In this document: piece by piece, positions 18,066-25,817 of the stretch
How positions within the stretch are numbered: the first letter of the stretch is position 1
How the letters are laid out: every line of letters starts with the position of its first letter
From: Isoptericola peretonis
GTDB taxonomy: Bacteria > Actinomycetota > Actinomycetes > Actinomycetales > Cellulomonadaceae
NCBI GenBank assembly: GCA_023241745.1
Contig: JALQCY010000002.1
Span: 806,001-870,000 of the forward strand
Direction: 5' to 3'
DNA: 64,000 nucleotides
The notes under the pieces: model-generated
What the model saw: only the letters and a program-made list of their open reading frames with translations
Database searches by the model: none
What the model was told of the DNA's origin: nothing
Position numbers and translations under genes: made by a program

Positions 18066-18890
18066 ATGATGGGTGGGCACCACGCCGCGTCGGGAGCGGC
18101 CGCCTGGGTCGCGGTGACGTCGACGGCGCCGTTCGCGTTCGGATGGCACCCCGTCTCCGACGTCGGCGTCATGACGGGGGCGCTCGTCTGCGCGGGAGCG
18201 GCCCTGCTGCCCGACGCCGACCACCACAGCGGCACCATCGCCCACTCGTTGCCGCCGGTGTCGGAAGGGGTCACCAAGCTGGTGGCCTCCCTCTCGGGCG
18301 GGCACCGCAACGGGACCCACTCGATCCTCGGCGTCGCTGTCTTCACGGCGATCGCCTGGGTGATGGGCATGGTCTCGGTCGACACGGAGGCGTTCGGCAC
18401 CGTGCTGGTCGGGCCCGGCATCATGGCGGTCCTGCTCATCTCGTTCGCGCTGCGCGCGTGGAAGGTCACCGGCGGGCGCCGCTGGTGGAACTGGTCGCTG
18501 TCGCTGCTCCTCGCCGCCTGCGTGGCCGTCTTCGCGCCCGAGGAGTGGAACTGGATGCCGTTGGCCGTGGCGCTCGGCTGCGCGGTGCACGTGCTCGGCG
18601 ACCTCGTCACGACCGCCGGGGTCCCGCTCCTGTGGCCGCTGAAGTTCCGCTCCCCGTACTGGGTACGCCGCTACCGGGTGCTGCCCTTCGACGACGTGTG
18701 GCGCGACGGCGGCAACCTCTCCCTGCCGATCCTGGGTGACGCCGGCTCGTGGCGGGAATGGCTGGTCATGACTCCCGTCAGCCTCTACGCCGTCGTCGGC
18801 GTGGCGTGGGCCACGCTGCAGCAGATGGGCTTCGACACGCAGCCGGTGTGGGCGCAGGTCACCGCCTGGGCGGGGTCGCTCGGGTCCTGA
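18066..18890 (+). CDS. DUF457/YdjM-family membrane-bound metal-dependent hydrolase
   Basis: A 274-residue integral membrane protein. The family's metal-binding signatures are present: MGGHHAASG at the N-terminus, LLPDADHHSGTIAH near residue 45 and GGHRNGTHSILG near residue 78; a later HVLGDLVTTAGVPLLWPL completes the set. Five or more membrane helices. E. coli YdjM is SOS-regulated, but I see no LexA box here. The enzymatic reaction is not known. The ATG at 18066 lacks a close ribosome site; the nearest purine-rich stretch (GGACAGGAG) is 12 nt away. Confidence 0.85.
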   Translation: MMGGHHAASGAAAWVAVTSTAPFAFGWHPVSDVGVMTGALVCAGAALLPDADHHSGTIAHSLPPVSEGVTKLVASLSGGHRNGTHSILGVAVFTAIAWVMGMVSVDTEAFGTVLVGPGIMAVLLISFALRAWKVTGGRRWWNWSLSLLLAACVAVFAPEEWNWMPLAVALGCAVHVLGDLVTTAGVPLLWPLKFRSPYWVRRYRVLPFDDVWRDGGNLSLPILGDAGSWREWLVMTPVSLYAVVGVAWATLQQMGFDTQPVWAQVTAWAGSLGS

Positions 18891-18906
18891 CCCGGGCGAC
18901 GCCCCG

Positions 18907-19797
18907 TCACCGGGCCACGTCGGCACGCAGCCGCACGTCCTCCTCCGCCATGCCGGGCAGCGCCAGACGCTCGTCTTCGGCGGGGCGGCCCGCCAGCACG
19001 GCCTCGAGGTACCGCCGGTCGGCGTCGAGGCGCGCCGCCGCGTCGGACGTGGGCGTCCCGTGCCCGGGCACCAGGGCGGCGCACCGCGCGACGTACGGGG
19101 CGAGCTTGTCGAGACCGGCGAGGAGGTCCTCGACGTCGCGCGTCCCGCCCCGGCCGCCCGTGATCTCGTCGCGCGGCAGCGGGAGCTCGACGTCGCTCAG
19201 CACGTCCCCGGCCAGGAGCACCCGGCTGCGCGGCAGCCACACGGCGCCGTGCCCGGGGGCGTGCCCGTCGTGCGCCACCACCTCGGTGGGCGGCAGGGCG
19301 CCGTCCGGGTCGGGCACGCCGGGCGCGTCCGTGGGGAGCGGACGGACGAGCCCGAGCAGGTCGAGCACCTCGGGCGGGTGTCCCGCGCCCCCGTAGCGCA
19401 GCGCGTCGGACCGGGCCTCGTCGAGCAGCCTCCGGCGGTACCGCCGCGCCACCGCCGCCGCCCGCGGCGTGGCCCACCGGGGCACGTCGAGACCGAGCCG
19501 CGGGTGCCACAGCAGGTGGTCGTGGTGGGCGTGGGTCGAGAAGCCCGCGACGAGGCGCGCCCCTCGTGCGCGCACCTCGTCGCCGATGGCGCGGAGCTCG
19601 TCGGGCTCCCAGGCCGGGTCGACGAGCAGCGCCGCGCGGGCGCGGGCGGACGCGCTCCGCTCCGGGCTCTCGGGGCGCTCGGGGCGCTCGAGGGGCGGCG
19701 CGAGCACGAGGGTCGTGGTGGTGCTCAGCCTCCTGCTGGTGCGGACCAGGACGTCCTCGACCCCCGGCACCCCCTGGACGACCGGCACGAACCCCAT
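18907..19797 (-). CDS. MBL-fold metallo-hydrolase
   Basis: A 296-residue metallo-beta-lactamase-fold protein. The zinc motif THAHHDH lies near residue 90, with further ligands in DGHAPGHGAVW, LLAGDVLSDVE and LVPGHGTP. The substrate class (thioester, lactone, phosphate ester) cannot be inferred. A small tandem repeat of 11-bp units (CGCTCGGGGCG type, about 19660-19690) encodes the low-complexity ERPERPESPER stretch in an N-terminal loop. The ATG at 19797 has TAGGGT (19804-19809, minus strand) 6 nt upstream. Confidence 0.87.
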   Translation of the reverse strand: MGFVPVVQGVPGVEDVLVRTSRRLSTTTTLVLAPPLERPERPESPERSASARARAALLVDPAWEPDELRAIGDEVRARGARLVAGFSTHAHHDHLLWHPRLGLDVPRWATPRAAAVARRYRRRLLDEARSDALRYGGAGHPPEVLDLLGLVRPLPTDAPGVPDPDGALPPTEVVAHDGHAPGHGAVWLPRSRVLLAGDVLSDVELPLPRDEITGGRGGTRDVEDLLAGLDKLAPYVARCAALVPGHGTPTSDAAARLDADRRYLEAVLAGRPAEDERLALPGMAEEDVRLRADVAR

Positions 19798-19952
19798 GCC
19801 CGCACCCTACGGACGGCGCTGGTCCGGGGGCGTGAGCCGCGTGCCCGAAGTGGGGCCGGAAAAGGCGTGGACCTCGACGGTGAGTGCTGCCATGCTTCCC
19901 TCCGAGGCGGCACGCGATCGACGCGGGCCCCGAGGCGAAGGAGGGCAGACCG

Positions 19953-20018
19953 ATGGACGACGTCGTCGCCGGCGCCCTCCCGGAGATCCTCCGGCGGGCG
20001 GTCTTCACCCGATCCTGA
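19953..20018 (+). CDS. Possible 21-residue small ORF upstream of the RIO kinase gene
   Basis: ATG at 19953 opens a 21-codon ORF (MDDVVAGALPEILRRAVFTRS) ending with TGA at 20016-20018. A strong AAGGAGG ribosome site lies 9 nt before it, better than that of most genes in the window. It sits 41 nt upstream of the RIO kinase start, in a 262-bp gap with no other gene. It could be a leader peptide or a small protein; no homologue is known to me. Confidence 0.4.
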   Translation: MDDVVAGALPEILRRAVFTRS

Positions 20019-20059
20019 GGGGCCGTGCTCGAGCTCCTCGACCTGACCAGGAGCCTCAC

Positions 20060-20971
20060 GTGCACCAGCACACCCCCTCCCTCTCCACCCCCTCTTCCTC
20101 TCCCTTCTCCCCTGCCGCCTTCGTCGCGCCCGCCGACGGCGACCTCCCCGTGGAGCCCGGCGCCGACCAGCGGTGGTCCACCTGGACGTCCGTGACCAAG
20201 GGCCAGCGCGGCCCCGAGCCACGGCCGGACTGGGTCGTCACCGCCGACGCGGCCCTCGACACGGAGCTCGGCGTCCTCAAGACCGGGAAGGAGGCCGACG
20301 TCTTCCTCGTCGAGCGTGCCGTGCCCGGCGACCCGGACCGTCGCAGCCTGCTCGCCGCCAAGCGGTACCGGGGCCGCGACCACCGGCAGTTCCACCGCGA
20401 CGGCGAGTACACCGACGGCCGGCGCGTGCGCCGCACCCGCGACCAGCGCGCGATCGAGGACCGCAAGTCCTCGTGGGGCAGGGCCGTGGCCGCCACCCAG
20501 TGGGCGGACGCGGAGTTCCTCGCGCTCTCGCAGCTCTGGGACGCGGGCGCGCCGGTGCCCTACCCGGTGCAGATCGACGGCACCGAGCTCCTGCTGGAGT
20601 TCGTCGGCCACGAGGCCGCGGACGGCGCGGTCGAGGCGGCGCCCCGGCTCGCCCGCACGCGCCCCGGCCCCGAGCTCCTCGCCGACTGGTTCGAGCAGCT
20701 GCGCGCCGGGATGGGCGTGATCGCGCGGCTCGGCTGGGCGCACGGCGACCTGTCGCCGTACAACATCCTCGTCGACAGCGCCGGCGGGGCCGACGACGGC
20801 GGACGCCTCGTGATCATCGACCTGCCCCAGGTCGTCGACCTGGTGGCGAACCCGTTCGGCGCCGAGCTGCTGCACCGCGACTGCCGCAACGTGTGCACGT
20901 GGTTCGCCTCCCGGGGTCTCGACGCCGACCCGGACGAGCTGTTCGCCGACGTCTTCGCGCAGGCCTGGTGA
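20060..20971 (+). CDS. RIO1-family serine/threonine protein kinase
   Basis: A 303-residue atypical kinase of the RIO type. Present are the flexible-loop and P-loop region (LKTGKEADVFLVE), ATP-binding Lys101 in AAKRYRG, catalytic His228-Gly-Asp230 in AHGDLSPYNIL, and metal-binding Asp254 in IIDLPQVVD. The internal RGRDHRQFHRDGEY and ERKSSWGR-like stretches match bacterial RIO1 proteins. In eukaryotes and archaea RIO1 acts in small-subunit maturation; the bacterial role is unclear. The GTG at 20060 has AGGAG 7 nt upstream. A Ser/Thr/Pro-rich N-terminus precedes the fold. Confidence 0.9.
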   Translation: MHQHTPSLSTPSSSPFSPAAFVAPADGDLPVEPGADQRWSTWTSVTKGQRGPEPRPDWVVTADAALDTELGVLKTGKEADVFLVERAVPGDPDRRSLLAAKRYRGRDHRQFHRDGEYTDGRRVRRTRDQRAIEDRKSSWGRAVAATQWADAEFLALSQLWDAGAPVPYPVQIDGTELLLEFVGHEAADGAVEAAPRLARTRPGPELLADWFEQLRAGMGVIARLGWAHGDLSPYNILVDSAGGADDGGRLVIIDLPQVVDLVANPFGAELLHRDCRNVCTWFASRGLDADPDELFADVFAQAW

Positions 20972-21009
20972 CCGGCACCCGCCGCGCGGCGGGATGCGGC
21001 CGGGAGCCG

Positions 21010-21624
21010 TCAGCCGCCCACGCCCACGCTGTTGTCGGGAGCGCCGTCCCCAGGAGGCAGGTCGCCGCGCTCGACCGGCTCCTGGGCCGGCGGCGCCTCG
21101 GCGACCAGGTCCGTCAGCTCGGCGGACGTGGGCACCCGCACGCCTTCCGCCGCCTCGCGGAGCGCGTCGTGGTCGGCCCTGGTCCCGGACACCCGCACGA
21201 CGGAGCCGTCGCGCACGACGACGTACTCCTCGGCCTCGCCGGCCGTGCGGTGCAGGAGCTCGCCGTCCTCAGCGCAGGTCACCGCCCCCTCGACGGAGCC
21301 GCCCGAGGTGTCCGTGAGCGGCCCGTCGGCGCAGTCCTCCGCGGTCATGGTCCCGCCGACGGAGGTGAGCAGGAAGGTGCTGCCGGTCGCGGCGTCGCTG
21401 AAGGCCAGCGAGAACCCGTCGGCACCGTAGGCGCCCGCCGCCATCGGCACGGCCTCGAAGCCCTCCGCCGACGTCGTCAGCACGTGCTGCGGCGCGGCGC
21501 CCCAGCGGGCGGCGGCGTCGGCCACCTCCGCGGGGTCCGCCGGCTCGGAGGGCGCGGCGCAGGCGGCGACGGCGAGCACCGCCGCGACGGCGGGCAGCGG
21601 GCCGAGGGCTCGACGAGGGCTCAT
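21010..21624 (-). CDS. Putative lipoprotein, unknown function
   Basis: A 204-residue secreted protein. The signal sequence ends in a lipobox (LAVAAC) with the lipidated Cys about residue 24. The mature part has a beta-rich pattern, two further cysteines that could form a disulphide (DCADGP, TCAEDGE), and a Pro-rich tail. I do not recognise the family. The ATG at 21624 is preferred; CAGGAT (21633-21638, minus strand) lies 8 nt upstream. It is divergent from the next small gene with only 35 bp between. Confidence 0.72.
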   Translation of the reverse strand: MSPRRALGPLPAVAAVLAVAACAAPSEPADPAEVADAAARWGAAPQHVLTTSAEGFEAVPMAAGAYGADGFSLAFSDAATGSTFLLTSVGGTMTAEDCADGPLTDTSGGSVEGAVTCAEDGELLHRTAGEAEEYVVVRDGSVVRVSGTRADHDALREAAEGVRVPTSAELTDLVAEAPPAQEPVERGDLPPGDGAPDNSVGVGG

Positions 21625-21659
21625 GGGCGCTGATCCTGCCACGGGGCTACCGTGAACGG

Positions 21660-22058
21660 ATGGGGACGCCGACGAGCTCGTACGACGGCGAGGCGCTGTC
21701 CGCCTTCCTCGCCGACCTGGGCCTGGTGCTCGGCGCGGAGGACCTCGAGGCCGTCACGGACCGCTATGACCTGCCGGCCCTCTTCGTCGGCCCGGAGAAG
21801 TCCACCGTCCTGGGGTCCCCCGAGGAGGTGCTCGACCTGTCCCGGCAGGGCCCGGCCGCGGCGCGGGCGCGCGAGGCCGTCGCCGTGCTGCCCGAGCTGG
21901 TCGCCGTCGAGGAGGTCGGCTGGGCGCTGCTGTGGGTCGACGTCCGCTGGTCCTACCGGGACGAGCTGGCGGGCGAGATCGCCGGCGAGCGCTGCCGCTA
22001 CCTGCTGCGCCGCGGCCGCGGCACGTTCGAGGTCTGCGTGGTCGCCCCCGTCGAGTGA
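21660..22058 (+). CDS. Conserved hypothetical protein (132 aa)
   Basis: A 132-residue acidic cytoplasmic protein. The pattern of a long helix (DGEALSAFLADLGLVLGAEDLEAVTDRYDLPALFV) followed by strands ending RGTFEVCVVAPVE suggests a SnoaL/NTF2-like cone fold, with DLPALFV in the position typical of that group. No catalytic residues are evident. The ATG at 21660 has TACCGT (21648-21653) 6 nt upstream, the leaderless pattern. Confidence 0.68.
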   Translation: MGTPTSSYDGEALSAFLADLGLVLGAEDLEAVTDRYDLPALFVGPEKSTVLGSPEEVLDLSRQGPAAARAREAVAVLPELVAVEEVGWALLWVDVRWSYRDELAGEIAGERCRYLLRRGRGTFEVCVVAPVE

Positions 22059-22100
22059 CCCGCCGCCCCCCCCTTCCCCCGGCGACCGATCCGTGATTCT

Positions 22101-22120
22101 CTATAAGTGTCCGCTTATAG
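22101..22120. promoter_or_regulatory. ArsR-type operator (CTATAAG-N6-CTTATAG)
   Basis: A perfect 7-bp inverted repeat in an otherwise AT-poor region lies 17 nt before the SRPBCC start codon. ArsR/SmtB repressors bind such AT-rich 12-2-12-like palindromes, and the operon's second gene encodes an ArsR protein. Confidence 0.75.
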
Positions 22121-22137
22121 ATGCCGGAGGAGCCGTC

Positions 22138-22785
22138 ATGACCATCACCATCGACCCGGTCGCCACCGCAGGGCTGGTGGCGCGGGAGATCCGCACCGCC
22201 GAGCGGGACGGAGCGCCCACCAAGGTCGCCGTCGCGCGCCGCACGTACGCCGCCGACCGCGCGGACCTCTGGGACGCGCTCACGTCCCCCGAGCGCCTCC
22301 CCCGCTGGTTCCTCCCCGTCTCCGGGGACCTGACCATGGGCGGCCGGTACCAGCTCGAGGGCAACGCCGGCGGCACCGTCGAGCGCTGCGACGCCCCGGA
22401 GTCGTTCGCCGTGACCTGGGAGTTCGGCGGCTCGGTCTCCTGGCTCGAGGTGTCCCTGAGCGACTCGGACCGCGGCACCGTGCTCGAGCTCGTGCACGAG
22501 GCCTCCGTGCCGCCGGAGCTGTGGGACCAGTACGGCCCGGGCGCCACCGGCGTCGGGTGGGACCTCGCGCTCATGGGCCTGGGCCTGCACGTCGCGGACC
22601 CCTCCGCCCCGTTGGACCCGCAGGCCTCCGAGGCGTGGTCCCTCTCCCCCGACGGCGTGGCGTTCGCCCGCCTCGCCGCGACGCGCTGGGCCGACGCCGC
22701 GATCGTCGACGGCGACGACCCGGACGCCGCCCGCGCCGCCGCCGAGCGCACCGTGGCGTTCTACACCACCGCGCCGGAGGCCTGA
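22138..22785 (+). CDS. SRPBCC (AHSA1-like) domain protein
   Basis: A 215-residue protein with a START/Bet v1-like fold for binding hydrophobic ligands. Typical motifs are RRTYAADRADLWDALTSPERLPRWFLPVSGDL, GGRYQLEGNAGGTVERCD and WEFGGSVSWLEVSLS. These proteins are often paired with an ArsR regulator, as here, and the ligand is unknown. The ribosome site CCGGAGGAG precedes the ATG. The stop codon overlaps the arsR start (TGATG), so the two are translationally coupled. Confidence 0.88.
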   Translation: MTITIDPVATAGLVAREIRTAERDGAPTKVAVARRTYAADRADLWDALTSPERLPRWFLPVSGDLTMGGRYQLEGNAGGTVERCDAPESFAVTWEFGGSVSWLEVSLSDSDRGTVLELVHEASVPPELWDQYGPGATGVGWDLALMGLGLHVADPSAPLDPQASEAWSLSPDGVAFARLAATRWADAAIVDGDDPDAARAAAERTVAFYTTAPEA

Positions 22786-23231
22786 TGCCCGACGGCGCGC
22801 CCGGCACGGCCCGGCGGGGCGTCTTCGAGGCCCTCGGCGACCCCGTGCGGCGTCGTCTCCTCGAGCTCCTGGCCTCCGGCGAGCAGCCCGCGGGCGACCT
22901 CGTCGCGGCGGTCCGGGCCGAGGCGGGCATCTCGCAGCCCGCGGTGTCCCAGCACCTGCGGGTGCTGCGCGACGCCCGGCTGGTCACCGTGCGCGCCGAG
23001 GGCACGCGCCGGCACTACGCCGTGGACGACGCGGGCCTGGACGTGGTGCGGCTGTGGCTCGCGCGCTTCGCCGAGCCGTTCGCCCAGCCGCTCGACGCCC
23101 TCGAGACCGAGCTCGCCCGCGGCCGGCGGGAACGGCGGCGCGGGGCCCCGGTCGAGGCCACGGCCGAAGCCCTGGTCGAGGTCCCGGTCGAGGAGCGCGG
23201 CGGGACGGGGGGCGAGGCGCGGGGCGCGTGA
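22785..23231 (+). CDS. ArsR/SmtB family transcriptional regulator
   Basis: A 148-residue winged-helix repressor: FEALGDPVRRRLLELLASGEQ at the N-terminus, the recognition helix ISQPAVSQHLRVLRDARLV, and the wing VRAEGTRRHYAVDD. There is no metal-binding cysteine motif, so it probably senses something other than metal. The C-terminal ~40 residues are Arg/Glu/Val-rich low complexity. It is the second gene of the operon under the palindrome at 22101-22120, which it presumably binds. Confidence 0.9.
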   Translation: MPDGAPGTARRGVFEALGDPVRRRLLELLASGEQPAGDLVAAVRAEAGISQPAVSQHLRVLRDARLVTVRAEGTRRHYAVDDAGLDVVRLWLARFAEPFAQPLDALETELARGRRERRRGAPVEATAEALVEVPVEERGGTGGEARGA

Positions 23232-23241
23232 CGTGGCGCCG

Positions 23242-23868
23242 TCAGCCCGCGGCGGTCGGGTCGCCGGGAAGCTCGCGGCGCAGCACCCACCGGGGCAGAC
23301 GGCCGCTGGTCGCGGCCGTCTCCCCGACCCTGTCGAAGCCCACCGACTCGAACAGACCGACCGTGCCGACGAACGCCGCGCTCACCGGGACGCGGCGTCC
23401 CGGCTCGGGCTCGACCGGGAAGCCCTCGACCACCCGCGCCCCGTGGTCGCGGGCGTGGTCCACCGCGGCGGCCAGGAGCGCGCGGGCGATCCCGCGCCGC
23501 CGGTGGCCCGGACGCACGACGAAGCACATCACGGCCCACGTCGTCGGCCAGGCCGCGGGCTCCACGCGCGGCAGCACCCGCGTGCGCTGCAGCGACGACG
23601 CCGCCGACCGCGGCGCGAGACCCACCCACCCGACGACGGCACCGTCGTCCGGCCGTCCCGGCTCGTCGAGGTAGGCGAGGAGCCCGGGGGCCGGGTCGCG
23701 CCCGCACAGGTCGCGCAGATGGTCGCGGCGGCCGTCGACGGGCAGGCCGGGCGGCTGGCGCCAGTGCAGGCACCAGCACACCTGCCCCCGCCCACGCGGG
23801 TCGAGCATCGTCGTCACGTCGTCGAACCGGTCGTCGGTCGCCGGCTCGATCCGCAGCCCGGACGTCAT
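23242..23868 (-). CDS. GNAT family N-acetyltransferase
   Basis: A 208-residue GNAT protein. It has an N-terminal MTSGLRIEPATDDRFDDVTTML, a CWCLHWRQP segment typical of a subgroup of actinobacterial acetyltransferases, and acetyl-CoA motif A in VMCFVVRPGHRRRGIARALLAAAVDHARDHGARVVEGFPV, followed by GLFESVGFDRVGE. The substrate is unknown. The start is ATG 23868 rather than the ATG at 23925, because TAGCCT (23876-23881, minus strand) lies 7 nt before it. Confidence 0.85.
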   Translation of the reverse strand: MTSGLRIEPATDDRFDDVTTMLDPRGRGQVCWCLHWRQPPGLPVDGRRDHLRDLCGRDPAPGLLAYLDEPGRPDDGAVVGWVGLAPRSAASSLQRTRVLPRVEPAAWPTTWAVMCFVVRPGHRRRGIARALLAAAVDHARDHGARVVEGFPVEPEPGRRVPVSAAFVGTVGLFESVGFDRVGETAATSGRLPRWVLRRELPGDPTAAG

Positions 23869-23878
23869 GCCCGTCAGG

Positions 23879-24610
23879 CTAGGCGTCCGGCCGCCCGCCG
23901 GCCCGCCCGGACGTCCCGTCGTCACCGCGCGCGGTGGCCCGCTCCGTCCACCCGGGCCACACGCGCTCGGCGTCCCGCACCCGCAGCCGGCCGCCGCCGT
24001 GCATCGCGCGCCACACCCCGCGGTAGCCCGGCAGGACGCCGGCCGCGACGACGACGTGCCCCACGACCACCGGCGTCACGACCCAGGTCGCGACCCGGTG
24101 CACGCGCGCGAACCACACGAACACCGGTCCGCCGCTCACCAGGGCCAGCCCGACGCCGGAGGCGACGAGGGCCAGCAGCGTCACCACGAGCACGAGGTTC
24201 GCGACCCGCTGGCCCGGGTCGAAGCGCCCCTCGTGGCGGCCGAACCGGCCGGTCAGCACCGCCGCGGGCCAGCGCCGGAACCACGCGCCGTCGCCCCGCC
24301 GGAAGCGGACGGACTCCCGCCAGAACGTGCGCCACCCCCGGGCGCCGAGCGCCGCCCCGACCACCACCAGGCCGGCGAGGGCCCAGCCGGTCACCGTGTG
24401 CAGCTCGGCGTCGGGGACGCCGGTCGCCCGGGCGACCGCGCTGGGGCTGCCCTCCCGACCCAGGAGCAGCCACCATCCCGTGCCGAGCAGGGCGAGCACG
24501 GTGACGTAGAGGCCCGCGTGGAACCAGCGCGCCGGGCGCGGGTTGCGCACGACGGTCGGCTCGGACGGGAGGCGGGCCCGGCGTCGCGGGTCAGTACCCG
24601 GGGAGGACAC
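23879..24610 (-). CDS. Cytochrome b/b561-domain membrane protein
   Basis: A 243-residue four-to-five-helix membrane protein resembling the cytochrome b subunit of Ni,Fe-hydrogenases and formate dehydrogenases. Candidate haem-ligand histidines sit in the helices at ARWFHAGLYVTV, ELHTVTGWALAG, ARVHRVATWVV and VVVGHVVVAAG. It would pass electrons across the membrane. The GTG at 24610 overlaps the end of the lipoprotein gene by 20 nt, so the two form an operon and may act together. No catalytic partner subunit is nearby. Confidence 0.8.
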   Translation of the reverse strand: MSSPGTDPRRRARLPSEPTVVRNPRPARWFHAGLYVTVLALLGTGWWLLLGREGSPSAVARATGVPDAELHTVTGWALAGLVVVGAALGARGWRTFWRESVRFRRGDGAWFRRWPAAVLTGRFGRHEGRFDPGQRVANLVLVVTLLALVASGVGLALVSGGPVFVWFARVHRVATWVVTPVVVGHVVVAAGVLPGYRGVWRAMHGGGRLRVRDAERVWPGWTERATARGDDGTSGRAGGRPDA

Positions 24611-25112
24611 CGTCGTCCCCGGTCCCGCCCTCGCCCACGGTCACGGTGACCGACGTCTCGACGCCCGCGGGCGAGTGGTCGGCGTTGCGCAGCGACGCGT
24701 CGATCTGGTGCTCGCCCGCGGGCAGGTCGGTGATCTCCACGCTGCCGCCCTCCACCACCTGGTACTCGGTGTCGTCCCCGTCGAAGAAGACGTGCACGTG
24801 GTGCGCGCCGGACTCCGTGGGCCCGAGCTCCTCGCTCGAGGAGAGCTCCACCGTGAACGGCACCTCGACGGTGGCCCCGTCGTCCGGGGCGGTGATCTCC
24901 AGCGTCATCCCCCCGGCGCTCGCGGCCGCGCCGTCCCCGCCGGGGGCGCCGTCGTCCCCGCCGCACCCGGCGGCGACCAGGGCCAGGACCGCACCGCCGG
25001 CCGCCAGGCGCCAGGTCCGCCCGCGGGCACCGCCCGGTGGCGCGGACTCCCCCGACGGGCGGACCCTGGACGGACCGAGAAGGCCGGACGGGCCGGCCGA
25101 CAGACTGGACAT
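24591..25112 (-). CDS. DUF4399-like lipoprotein
   Basis: A 173-residue exported lipoprotein. The signal sequence ends LVAAGC, with the lipid-bearing Cys near residue 50; the start may therefore be later than ATG 25112, but the ribosome site GAGAGGAGAGGA supports it. The mature domain contains ITAPDDGATVEVPF, SGAHHVHVFFDG and LPAGEHQIDASL. This matches the DUF4399 pattern of a small beta sandwich with clustered histidines, a possible metal site. It is coupled to the cytochrome b gene downstream. Confidence 0.75.
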   Translation of the reverse strand: MSSLSAGPSGLLGPSRVRPSGESAPPGGARGRTWRLAAGGAVLALVAAGCGGDDGAPGGDGAAASAGGMTLEITAPDDGATVEVPFTVELSSSEELGPTESGAHHVHVFFDGDDTEYQVVEGGSVEITDLPAGEHQIDASLRNADHSPAGVETSVTVTVGEGGTGDDGVLPGY

Positions 25113-25271
25113 GGTTCCTCTCCTCTCCGAGCCGGCGGCGGCGTCCCCCACCGCGCCCCTTCCCTCCTCCGTTCCTACGTGGGCCGGCGGCGCGCGGATC
25201 TCTCCACGACCCGTCCCGACGAGATCAGGCGACCAGAGATCCCTGGCCGGCCCTCGGTCGTAAGGAAGGTC

Positions 25272-25817
25272 ATGGCGGTGTCGGACGAGGCGCTCCTCGC
25301 CGGGATGGCCGCGGACGACCCGGACGCGGCCGCCGTCTTCGTGCGCCGCCACCAGGCGAAGGTCTACGGCCTCGCGCTGCTCGTGGTCGGCATCCCCGCG
25401 GTCGCGGAGGAGGTGGCCCAGGAGACGTTCGTGCGCGCGTGGCGCCACGCCGACGGGTTCGACCCGCGCCGAGGCCGCGCGACGACGTGGCTGCTGGCGA
25501 TCGCGCGGCACGCCGCGATCGACGTCGTGCGGGTGCGGCGTGACGTGCCCGTGGACCCGGTCGTCATGGCGGAGACCCTCGTCGCGCCCGACCGGCTCGC
25601 GGACCGCGTGGCCACGGGTGCCACCGTGGACGCCGCCCTGGCCCGCGTGCCGCACGAGCAGGCGACCGCGGTGGTGCTCGCGTCCGTCTTCGGGCTCACC
25701 GGCGCCGAGGTGGCCGAGCGGACCGGGGTGCCGCTGGGCACCGCCAAGACGCGCATCCGCCTGGGCCTGCGACACCTGCGCGACGAGCTCGCGACCGCAC
25801 GGGAGGCGACGCCATGA
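25272..25817 (+). CDS. ECF-type RNA polymerase sigma factor
   Basis: A 181-residue sigma-70 family protein with only regions 2 and 4. Region 2 reads FVRRHQAKVYGLALLVVGIPAVAEEVAQETFVRAWRHADGFDPRRGRATTWLLAIARHAAID. Region 4 reads ALARVPHEQATAVVLASVFGLTGAEVAERTGVPLGTAKTRIRLGLRHLRDEL. It would direct transcription of a stress regulon after release from its anti-sigma partner, whose gene overlaps its end by 4 nt (ATGA). The ribosome site is AAGGAAGG. The 159-bp upstream region shared with the DUF4399 operon has no promoter motif I can assign. Confidence 0.93.
   Translation: MAVSDEALLAGMAADDPDAAAVFVRRHQAKVYGLALLVVGIPAVAEEVAQETFVRAWRHADGFDPRRGRATTWLLAIARHAAIDVVRVRRDVPVDPVVMAETLVAPDRLADRVATGATVDAALARVPHEQATAVVLASVFGLTGAEVAERTGVPLGTAKTRIRLGLRHLRDELATAREATP

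Noticed and set aside
18066..18890. SOS control of the YdjM-like gene by analogy with E. coli.
   Set aside because: No TCGAAC-N4-GTTCGA-like box is present in the 290 bp upstream.
20978..20993. CCCGCCGCGCGGCGGG palindrome between the RIO kinase and lipoprotein genes as a terminator.
   Set aside because: It is a loop-free palindrome of 16 bp made only of G and C, which arises easily in this DNA; too little to call a terminator.
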